64,000 nt of DNA from Sesamum alatum. Its lineage: Eukaryota > Streptophyta > Magnoliopsida > Lamiales > Pedaliaceae. This document shows, piece by piece, positions 9,451 to 19,195 of this stretch (positions are counted from its first letter, which is position 1; each line of letters opens with the position of its first letter). The stretch is taken from contig JACGWO010000003.1 of assembly GCA_034509735.1 (NCBI GenBank), positions 5,828,001-5,892,000 on the forward strand, written 5' to 3'. A program made the position numbers and the translations under genes. The notes below the pieces were generated by a model. That model was not told the origin of the DNA. It made no database searches and saw only the letters and a list, made by a program, of their open reading frames with translations.

Positions 9451-12095
9451 CAAGTTTGCGCTTGTAGACCCACTTACAGTCCATTGGCTTAACACCTTTC
9501 GGTGGATCTACAAGTCTCCAGACTTGGTTCTCGTTCATGGAGTCCATTTCGGTTTTCATGGCCTCAAGCCATTTCCCGGAGTCGATGTCAAACATCGCTT
9601 CTCCATATGTCTTAGGATTGTTATCCAAAAGACCGGTCGTAGTTAGCAAGCCATATCTCACTGGAGGTCTGGACTCTCTAGTAGACCTACGGAGTACGGG
9701 AACGTCAGTGGTGACTGTGGGCGCTGACTGTATCGGAGCCGGCGTTTCAGGGACCAGGGCTGGCTGTTCCTGAGGCTGTCCTTCATGCCTAGCATGTTGG
9801 ACTTCTCGAGGTTGGTCAGCCCTTCGGGTGACTATCCTGAATTCTCTAAGTGAGGGTTCCGCGGCTACCTCTGATGGCTGGATTCCATCACTTGATTCCT
9901 CAAGGATCAGCTCATCAGGTTGGACATCCTCTGGGAAGCCTTGCTCCAAGAATACTGCATTCCTTGAAACAAACACCTTTTGTTCCAAGGGGTCATAAAA
10001 GTAATAACCCGCAGTTTCTTTAGGGTATCCAACGAACCTGGATAAGCTAGACCTCGATTCTAGCTTATCTCCCACTATCCTCTTGACGTATGCGGGGCTA
10101 CCCCACACTTTCAAGTAGTTGTAGGATGCAGGCTTGCCGTGCCATATCTCATATGGCGTTTGGGTCAATACACTGGTAGGCGCCAAATTTAGCAACTTGC
10201 CCGCTGTTTCCAACGCATAGCCCCAAAAGGACAAGGGCAATTTGGTAAAACTCATCATGGATCGAACCATGTCCAACAGGGTTCGATTCCTCCTTTCAGA
10301 GACACCATTCAATTATGGTGTCCGGGGAGGCGTCCATTCAGATATAATACCATTTTCTTTTAGATAATTAAGGAACTCGGTACTAAGGTATTCACCGCCT
10401 CGATCTGACCGTAGGACTTTAATTTTGCAGTTGGTGTGGTTCTCCACTTGAAGTCTGAATTCTTTAAACCTCTCAAGTGCTTCAGACTTGTACCTCATTA
10501 GGTAAACATAACCATACCGTGAATGATCATCGGTAAAGGTCATGAAGTAGGAGAACCCACCTCGGGCCTGCGTCCTTAGTGGTCCATAAACGTCTGTATG
10601 GACCAAGTCCAACAGACCTGTGGCAAGCCTGCTTTGTCCTACAAAGGGCTTCTTGGTCATTTTCCCTCTTAGACAAGACTCACAAGTTGGTAGCTCACTC
10701 AAGTCCCCTACCTGTAGGTTCCTTAAGTCTACCAATCTTTTCATCCTATCTTGGGATATATGACCTAGCCTAGCGTGCCACAGTCGTGCGTTCCCATTAT
10801 TATCTATTTTACGTTTGTGTTGAGCGATAAGAACGAAGTTCGTTTGTTGCAAGATATACAGCCCGTTATTTAATGTACGAAGTAGATGAGCCATTCCACA
10901 CCTCATCAAATAAAAATAATTTTTATTGATCATAAACTCATAACCACTATTGTCCAACAATGGAATGGAAATGATGTTTTTAATCATACTAGGTACAAAA
11001 TAAACTTGCTATAATTCTATGCTAATACTATCACTAACTACTAGTGTAGTAGATCCTACTGCTTCTGCCAAGATGGCCTTGCCATTCTCAAGCTTCAGGA
11101 TCATTTCCTCGCTACCCTGTTTTCTGCTTCTTTTCAGCACCTGCAAATCATTGCAAATGTGAGCTCCGCAGCCGGTATCTAATACCCAAGAGGCAGAATT
11201 AGTGACCATATTAACCTCAATTACAAATATACATTGGTTAGAGAAGAGATTGGGGCACTCTCTCTTCCAATGCCCTTTCTCACGGCAATTGATACATATG
11301 TCATATGCCTTCGACTGTTGCTTGAAGACAACCTTTCCTTTTCCTTTGCCTTTCCCCTCTTCGGCAATGGGAACACTCTTAGTGTTCGTAGCTGCTTTGA
11401 CGGCCTTTCCCTTCCCTTTCTTCTTTTTCCAACGTCCGGCACCTTTGCCTTTCATTTTGGAAGTTGAAGCACCTCCAAACAATACCGAAGGCATGGACTT
11501 CTTAGTCGTTGCCTCGTATTGCACCAACATATTAATCAACTCATGAATGCCCTTCTCAAGTGCGTTCATGTTGTAGTGGGACAATAAATTGGTCAAAGCA
11601 GGGTGAGAGTGACTGGAGGATCACATCTATGTACCTTTCATTATCGAGACCTGCCTTTAGGTCCTCGAGCTTTTCCACCAGGGTAAGCATTTTAACCTCG
11701 TGCTCTTGTACAGAGGATCCTTCTGTCATTTTGGTTCCAAAGAACGCCTTGGTCGCGACATACCTAGTATGCCGGTCCGGGACTGCATAGCAATCCTTAA
11801 GGCGAGCCATGATGGAAGGGACATCGTCTAGCCTTTCATACTGCTTCTGAATCTCATTCGTCATAGAAGCAAGTATGACGCTACGGACCTTTCGATTATC
11901 CTTATGCCAAGTCTCGAACATCTGACGTTCTTCCGGCGTCGATCCTTCTGGTAAGGTCCTAGGGAGAGGCTCGTCCATGACGTAGCCTTGGTTCTCATAA
12001 TCCAGGACTATCCTGAGATTACGCAACCAGTCGTTGTAATTGGTTCCATTGAATTTGTTTGTCTCAAGAATGGTTGAAAGTGGGCTCTTAGACAT
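9451..12095 (-). pseudogene. Gag-Pol of element J, broken, 3' part displaced by A
   Basis: Minus-strand copia polyprotein gene beginning at ATG 12093-12095 (MSKSPL). Gag runs to a one-base frameshift near 11575-11600. The next segment has an intact zinc knuckle (CINCREKGHWKREC) and protease LDTGC, and ends at a TAG (11009-11011) where relatives have GAG. The following frame holds the pre-integrase domain and the first two integrase Asp motifs up to a TAA (10313-10315) where relatives have CAG. Reading resumes in the same frame through the ISERRN-type Glu motif (VSERRN here) to the start of reverse transcriptase, where A is inserted at 9450. The rest of reverse transcriptase, RNase H and the 3' LTR should lie beyond the left end of the window. 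J is clearly older than A and B. Confidence 0.88.
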
Positions 12096-13750
12096 TTTTA
12101 AATCTACATTTAAAAGAGAGTTCGCAATCAGCAGAATATAAAAGACGGTGGTTTGATAAAAAATTAAATGCATGGTCTTTAGTCATTTAATTCTCCCAAT
12201 ATTTATACGAAAATACGGTACTCTCAAACGTGATTTTCGGGAAATCCTTTCCTAGTGGGCTTGGGATCCACATCGATTTTTCCCATACCCCGCTTTTACG
12301 ATTTGCATGGAAAAAATCCTGTGGGAGGTATACCATACCATTCTCGTTCCACGAGATTCCCAAGACTATTGCCTCACCCTTTCACATGATTCCGAGGACT
12401 CCAAGCGAATCATGTTAATTGGGCGTTAGACCCGACCCAACCGACCGAGCCATAGACCCACTGTTACCCCCACGACTCGTGAGACAGGTAATAGTGGTCT
12501 ATTTTTCGTTCATGACACAGTGCAGCTTCTTTTAAGTACAATAACGTGGCACGACTCGTGAGACCACGCTATTGATCTAAATTAGCTTCCTCACTATGCC
12601 ATGCATTGGAAGGCATCGACAAATTCCTAGAGTTCATGTGCATTTTGACTCTGGTCTAATATTTGGACATTGGTCCAACCAATGTGAGAGTAGTAAAGAC
12701 CGAGATCTCATAACATAATACATCTACACATTCATCCATAATGCGTAATAAATAAATGCATCCATATGAGTTATATGATAAATAAAAACGCCATTCATCA
12801 TCATAATAACCACATGCAAAATTAAAGCCTAGCACGCCCCTGTTGGATGATCACGAGCCCCAATCCTATACGATCCACTGAGCCCGCAGTGGATCTATGG
12901 TCAATCTAGGGTTGGTCCTATACTATTACATTAATAGTAACCCAATCATCATTCTGATGGGCCTTGGTCTCTTTTTTCTTTCCTCACTTCATGGAAACGC
13001 TCTGGAACCTCCAGTCTGGGCTCTCCATGTGGACCTTCCTTCTACTCCATCAATTACATAAAAATAAAACCTCACTCCTATTCTACTCTGACTACATATT
13101 AAAAATAGAAACCCCAGCGAAAACCCGGGGGGAGTACATAAGGAGGGAGATAGAATGCCTTATTATTCCAAGGCAACTAGAAAGAGAGAAGGAGAAAGCA
13201 GTAAAAGAGACACACAGGCCCAACATAAAATTAAACCATACATTCGGTGTAGGGTTCGTGATCATCCGTTTGCATCCAACACACATAATCATATGATCCA
13301 ACCACATAATAATAATATGCCAATAATATATGATGACCAATCATAATTATCCAAGATAAAACAAATAAATAAATGCGTAGAATGTGCAAATATGGCATAA
13401 CCATTGGTAATAGTATTTTCTCGTTTTAGGAAAACTTTTCCTCATTATTTTTAAGTAAAAATATCCCCGGGATTCCAAATCCAATATATTTTACTTCCCA
13501 AAATAATGTCTTAGAAAATTAGGCAAAATTGAACAAAAAATGAATTTTCAGAATTAATTCAAAAGTTAAAACTGAAAAATAAATAAAATAAAAATAGGGA
13601 GAAACCGTAGCAACACCGGCCGCCGGCCGCTGCCACCGGCCCTGCGTGCGCGCAAGCGCTGCCAGACCGGGCGCGCGCGCCTGGTCGGCAGTAGGCCGCA
13701 CGGCCTGGCGCTCGCTGGCCTGCTGGTCGCCAGGCGCCCATCTGCCCTGT

Positions 13751-14212
13751 AGCCAATCTTGGCGAGCAAAATGTAACCTATGTCTAGACAATCTCAATGT
13801 TTTGATAAAATTATTAATGAATAAAGAAGTGAAATTCATTCTGGCATTACTTTGTTTGCGTTCATTTAATGCTTTATCTACCTGTTCACTACGCAAACAA
13901 AGCCCACGGACTGAAAGCCCAATACGGGGACTGGGACTACGCTTGGAGGTAGGTCCATTAAATCAGTCCCGCCGAATCAGTCCGGAAAACTCCAAGTCAA
14001 GGAATCTCGAAAATGGGTATCGGGATTCCCCTTGAGACTTGCACTAAGCATCTGCTGTCGTATTTCATCGACGGGTGACGAAGGTCGTCTAAGCAGTGTT
14101 AGTGGGTTAGCCTGCTGGGGAGCAGCTAACTGAGGTGACTCGTGGGAACCGTCTTATGGAGAACCTTGAGTAGGGTCAGCAAGGTATGACGTGTATTCCA
14201 AGTTCCAACGGT
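13751..14212 (+). repeat. Fragment K: piece of family 1 LTR in J leader
   Basis: Plus-strand copy of the 5' part of a family 1 LTR, starting about 20 bp inside the usual LTR start and stopping about 460 bp later at the CAACGGTAC segment. It lacks LTR ends and target duplications, so it did not arrive by normal integration. At its right edge the sequence becomes an inverted copy of an upstream stretch (14183-14194 against 14213-14224) before J leader resumes at about 14225. I read this as repair filler. Confidence 0.8.
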
Positions 14213-14330
14213 ACACGTCATACCAAGAAAACGATATGCTTTAATAATCAAGAAACCAAGAATTAAATAAAACATGCCAAGAACACGTTTCATGCTTAAA
14301 ACGCACATTAAACCCTAGGCCTATACACCG

Positions 14331-14348
14331 AACCGGGCTCTGATACCA
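14331..14348 (-). other. Primer binding site of element J
   Basis: The minus strand reads TGGTATCAGAGCCCGGTT, one base from the LTR. It shows that the LTR to its right acts as the 5' LTR of J. Confidence 0.88.
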
Positions 14349-14349
14349 C

Positions 14350-16314
14350 TTAAAGAATGTGGATCGTCCCGGGAATTAGCGCGAATGCGGAAGCGCGGTA
14401 TAGAATTAAAATACAAAAATTAAAACATGCTTTAATTAAATAAAAGTACACGTTCAAGGGGTGTACCCTTGAAGTTTCCTAGGCGTTCGGTGTATCTCAT
14501 GAATTAAAAGCATAAAAGAAATCATGGAGGCCATAGGATTAAAAATAAAGAGGGACGAAAAATTAAATCGAAAACCTACCGATTGTCGTTTTCGTCTTCT
14601 AACCGGTACTCGCGTTGTTCCCCGTTTTGCACCAAATCTCGTACGTGAGATTCTCCAAATTGTAACACGCAATCCACCCACGTATCTTGCACGTCGTGCT
14701 AGTGAACGAACAAGTAATATTTGGAGAGGATGAATTAATAACACGTTACTGATTAACGGTATTAATTTTCCTAAGTTCAATTGTTCCAAGAACAAAGGAA
14801 AAAGAAAAATATTTTCTTGTGAGAGAGAGAGAGTGGGCGGACGAGAGGGAGAGAGGAGAGAGCCGAGTGTGTGTCTGTGTGTGTGTTGGAGTTTCAACAC
14901 TCTTCAAATAGTGAAAGGCTAGGACTATATATGGAGGAGGAGTTTAATCCTCTTTGAACTCCAACTCTAAAGAGGTCTATTTTGACTAGGATTTGGACCT
15001 AGTCAAAGTAGCATTTGACCTAGTCAAATTAATCCTAGCCATCCATCTCTCCCTTTCCATCTCAACCATTAATTTAATTTAATGGAATATTTAAATCCTA
15101 TTAAATATTCCAACGGCCAAATAAATAAATATAATAAATATAAATATTTATTCTAAGGCCATTAAATTAATCCTGTAATAAATCTAATTTATTAGATTAA
15201 TCCCTTTATCAAATAAAAGGAATTAATTCTCCAAGAAAATAAAGGACCCGATTAAATCCAATTTAATCATTCCTTTTCTCTAATATTTAATTCTAAATTA
15301 AATAGTTAGTGTGTGTGGATTGTGTGTGACTCTTTAGAAACCTTTTCAGCTAGACTTGGTTGGATTCCTAGAATCCATCCGTTACCATGGGTGGCCATCT
15401 AGCAACGGTCCATTGCACTAGAGACTAGGTGAAATTTCGGGGATGAACATTTAGGCTCTAACAGTACACTTGTCATTCTGTCTACGGTCTCACCACTTAG
15501 GGTCTAGGGCACTGAAAATGCAGTTACCCATTTTGAACCTAAGTGTCGGTCTGTCCTTACTAAACGCCGCAAGGGAAACCTTCCCTTCTGTTCAGTTACT
15601 GTGGCCACAGATTTTGGGGACAAGACACAGCATACGTGAGACTCAACTGTCAATGCCTTTGACAGGACACAGATCCTTTCTTAGAAACTATTGTCACTCT
15701 GTACACCAGAGCTGCACTAGACATGGCTTATGACTACTCAAGTGCTTCTTGGCAATCTCTCACCATATCTAAGATACAGACCTGATATACAGGTAAACTC
15801 AACAGTTCCTCAAGTCAAAGGACTTGGCCTGTACCGTTGGAACCGGGAATACACGTCATACCTTGCTGACCCTACTCAAGGTCCTCCGTTAGACGGTTCC
15901 CGCGAGTCACCTCAGGCAGTTGCTCGCTAGCAGGCTAACCCACTAACACTGCTTAGACGACCTTCGTCACCCGTCGATGAAATACGACAGCAGATGCTTA
16001 GTGCAAGTCTCAAGGGGAATCTCGGTACCCATTTTTAAGATTCTTTGACTTGGAGATTTTCGGACTAATTCGGCGGGCTGATTTCATGGACCTACCTCCA
16101 AGCATAGTCCCAGTCCGCGAAATGGGTTTTCAGTCCGTGGCTTTGTTTGCGTAGTGAACAAATAGATGTAAAGCAGTAAAGTGAATGCAAACAAAGTAAT
16201 GCCAGAATGAATTTCACTTCTTTGTTCATTAATAGCTTATCAAAATACTGAAATTGTATAGATATAGGTTACATTTTCCCGGATAGATTGGCTATATGGT
16301 CACCTATTCTAACA
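14350..16314 (-). repeat. Shared LTR: 5' LTR of J and 3' LTR of C
   Basis: A single 1965-bp minus-strand LTR. On its left is the J primer site and leader; on its right are the purine tract and pol stop of C. It therefore belongs to two internal regions in the same orientation. The terminal CA has become AA (TTAAAG at 14350 on the plus strand instead of TGAAAG). The subfamily matches the truncated LTR H (49407-50553). Confidence 0.88.
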
Positions 16315-16330
16315 ATCTCCCACTTGACCT
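16315..16330 (-). other. Polypurine tract of element C
   Basis: Same purine tract as in A and B, lying between the shared LTR and the C pol stop codon at 16331-16333. Confidence 0.82.
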
Positions 16331-16460
16331 TTAAAGCCAATCGCCCATATGTCTAATCCCCATCTTCTCAAGATGTTGCGTATGAGCGCTCTGCGACATA
16401 GGCTTTGTCAGCGGATCTGCTGTGTTGTTTGCTGAGTTGACTGGATCCATCCGAACGTCA
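16331..16460 (-). pseudogene. C-terminal end of Pol (RNase H) of element C
   Basis: Minus-strand end of a copia polyprotein: the NTADPLTKPMSQSAH region through GDWL and a TAA stop. The reading frame continues on the far side of B at 26355. The bases CGTCA (16456-16460) are repeated at 26355-26359 as the target duplication made by B. Confidence 0.9.
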
Positions 16461-17750
16461 TGTTAGAATAGGTGACCATGTAAGCCAATTTTGGCAGGAA
16501 TATGTAACCTATGTCTAGACAATTTCAGGTGTTTGATAAATCATTAACGAATAAAGAAGTGAATTTCATTTGGCATCACTTTGTTTGTGTTCACTTATAT
16601 TTGTTTTTCATATCTGTTCACTACGCAAACAAAGCCCACGGACTGAGAATCAATTTCGGGGACTGGGACTACGCTTGGAGGTAGGTCCATGGAATCAGTC
16701 TTCCCGAATCAGTCCGGAAATCTCCAAGTCAAGGAATCCCGAAAATGGGTACCGGGATTCCATTTGAGACTTGCACTAAGCACCTGCTGTCGTGTTTCAT
16801 CGACGGGTGACGAGGGTTGTCTAAGCAGTGTTAGTGGGTTAGCATGCTAGGACGCAGCTGACTGAGGTGACTCGCGGGAACCGTCTTACGGAGGACCTTG
16901 AGTATGGTCAGCAAGGTATGACGTGTATTCCCGGTTCCAACGGTACAGGCCAAGTCCTTTGACTTGAGGAATTGCTCAGTTTACCTGTACGTTAGGGCTG
17001 TATCTTAGATATGGTGAGAGATTGCCAGAATTCTCTTTGGTAGTCATAAGCCATGTCTAGTACAGTTCTGGTGTACAAAGTGACAGTAGTTTCCAAGAAA
17101 GGATCTGTCTCCTGCCAATAGGTATTGACAGTTGAGTCTCATGTATGCTCTATGTCTTGTCCCTAAAATCTGTGGCCACAGTAACTGAACAGAAGGGAAG
17201 GATTCCCTTGCGGCGTTTAGTGAGGACAGACCGACACTTAGGTCCAAAATGGGTACCTGCATTATCCGTGCCCTAGACTCTAAGTGATGAGACCGAAGAC
17301 AGAAGGACAAGTGTACTGTTAGAGCCTAAATGTTCATCCCTGAATATTTCACCTAGTCTCTAGTGCCATGGACCGTTGCTAGATGGCCACCCATGGTAAC
17401 GGAAGGATTCTAGGAATCCGACCAAGTCTAGCTGAAAGGTGAACCTAAAGAGTCACACACTATCCACACACATTTAGATATTTAATTAGGAATTAAATAT
17501 TGGAGTGAAGGAATGATTAAATTGGATTTAATCGGGTCCTTTATTTTTTTCTTGGAGAAATAATTCCTTCTATTAGATATAAGGAATTAAATTGATAAAT
17601 TAGATTTATCAAAGGGATTTATTTAATGGGCTTAAATAATATTTATATTTATTTTAGCCTCTTGGAAATATTTAAATAGGTTTTAAATATTCCATTAAAT
17701 TAAATTAAATCAACGGTGAGATGAATGGGAGAGATGGATGGCTAGGATTG

Positions 17751-17814
17751 TTTTGACTAGGTCAAAACACTACTTTGACTAGGACTTTGACTAGGTCAAA
17801 ATCCTAGTCAAAAT
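17751..17814 (+). promoter_or_regulatory. Cluster of TTGAC (W-box-like) palindromes in U3 of B
   Basis: Contains several copies of TTTGAC and GTCAAA, including the palindrome TTTTGAC-TAG-GTCAAAA at 17751-17767. TTGAC is the core bound by plant WRKY factors, so stress-responsive control is plausible but inferred. The cluster sits about 45 bp upstream of the TATA box and is kept in D (28911-28972) and G (42991-43027). Confidence 0.5.
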
Positions 17815-17858
17815 AGAGTTCTTGAAAGAGGAGTTTAAAGAGGATTAGACTCCTCTTC

Positions 17859-17866
17859 TATATAAA
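17859..17866 (+). promoter_or_regulatory. TATA box in 5' LTR of B
   Basis: TATATAAA followed by a pyrimidine-rich tract, placed as in the other family 1 LTRs. Likely promoter for the genomic RNA. Confidence 0.75.
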
Positions 17867-18448
17867 CCCCTAGCATCCTACAAGTTGTAGGATGATGAAA
17901 CTCCAACACACACACTACAACACACACACACGGATTCTCTCTCCCTCTCTCTCGTCCGATTCTCTCTCCCTCTCCAGGAAATATTTTCTTGGTTCTTTTT
18001 GTTCTTGGAACATTAAGAACTTGATGAATCAATACCATTAATCAATAATGTGTTATTGATTCATCCACTCCAAAAACATAAACTTGTTCGTTGCTAGCAC
18101 GACGTGCAAGATACGTGGGTGGATCGTGTGTCACGATTTAGAGGGTCTCAAAGACGAGATCTTGGTGCAAAACGGGGAACAACGCTTGTAGCCGTTGAAG
18201 ACGAAAACGACAAACGGGTAGGTCTCGTTTTAATTTTTCGTCCTCTCTTTAATTTCCAACCCTATGGCCTCCATGATTTATTTTGTGTTATTCGCTCATG
18301 AGATACACCGAACGCCCGGAAAATTTCAAAGGCACACCCTTTGAAAACGTGTTTTAATTTAAAAGCATGTATAAATTCCATATTTAATTTTAATTATACC
18401 GCGCTTCCGCATTCGCGCTTTTCCCGGACGATCCAAAATTTCTTTCAG

Positions 18449-18466
18449 TGGTATCAGAGCCCGGTT
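18449..18466 (+). other. Primer binding site of element B
   Basis: TGGTATCAGAGCCCGGTT one base after the LTR; initiator Met-tRNA type. Confidence 0.93.
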
Positions 18467-18662
18467 CGGTGTATAGGCCTAGGGTTTATGTGCGTTTTAA
18501 GCATGAAATGTGATTTAGCATGTTTTAATTGAATCTTGAATTTCTTGATAATTAAAGCATGTTATTTTATTGCTTTTAATTCATGTGAATTTATGAATGT
18601 TGGTGTTTTTCTGTTTTTCTTGGGAAACGGGATGGGAAATTAATCTGAAAAACGAGAGAAAA

Positions 18663-19195
18663 CGCCACAGCCGGCCAGCCGGGAACGCTGGCCGCGCGCA
18701 GCCCAGCACTGCCGGTAGGGCGGACGCGCGCAGGCTTCCCATGCCTGCGCGCGCAGCCAGGATGGCTGTGCGCGGGCGTGCGCGCATGGAAGCGCCTCCA
18801 GGCGCGCGCGCGGGTAGACAAAGGAGTCTGCACGCGCGCGCGCGCGCAAGGCTGACGGGCGGGGAGCCCGCGCGCGGACGGGCACCAGGCACGCCGCCAG
18901 GCGCGCGCGCACGCAGACGGAGGCGTCTGCGCGCGGGCGCCCGGCAGGCACGCCCAGTGCGCGTCTGCGCGCGCGCTCTGCGCACAGCGCAGGCACACGG
19001 CCGGCGGCCAGCAAGCCAGCGCGCGCAAGGAAGAGGAGCCTGCGCGCGCGTCGGCCTGCCGATGCGCTAGGCCGTGCAGTGCGCTGCCGGTCAGGCGCGC
19101 GCGCAAGCAGGCAGGGGCGTGCGCGCGCGCGCCCGGCCAGGCAGCGCCTGCGCGCGCGGCCGGCCGGCTGGCTGCCGCAGGCGGCGGCGGCCGGT
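18663..19195 (+). repeat. CpG-rich GCGCGC block in leader of B
   Basis: The longest version of this block, about 530 bp of alternating GC-rich sequence flanked by AT-rich DNA. Apparent Ala/Arg-rich ORFs occur in several frames on both strands and are not credible genes. Confidence 0.8.

Larger units (their letters stand above)
12096..14349 (-). other. Leader of element J, interrupted by an LTR fragment
   Basis: Minus-strand leader of the same design as A. It holds palindromes at 12471-12481 and 12550-12560, the seven-pair stem (12384-12390 with 12409-12415), the nine-pair hairpin (12882-12905) and inverted repeat arms (12845-12860 with 13252-13267, one mismatch). Only about 145 bp of CpG-rich block remain (13610-13750); the rest is replaced by fragment K. 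A TATTTATA (12200-12207) lies about 105 bp before gag. No gene seen. Confidence 0.82.
16461..18447 (+). repeat. 5' LTR of element B
   Basis: Complete 1987-bp LTR from TGTTAGAATAGG to TTTCTTTCA. It contains the TTTGAC/GTCAAA cluster (17751-17814), TATATAAA (17859-17866) and a CA then CT-rich tract (about 17906-17985). Ends are fixed by the target duplication on the left and the primer site on the right. Confidence 0.96.

Noticed and set aside
18449..18460. tRNA-like sequence at LTR ends
   Set aside because: It is the 12-nt primer binding site, with no tRNA gene around it.
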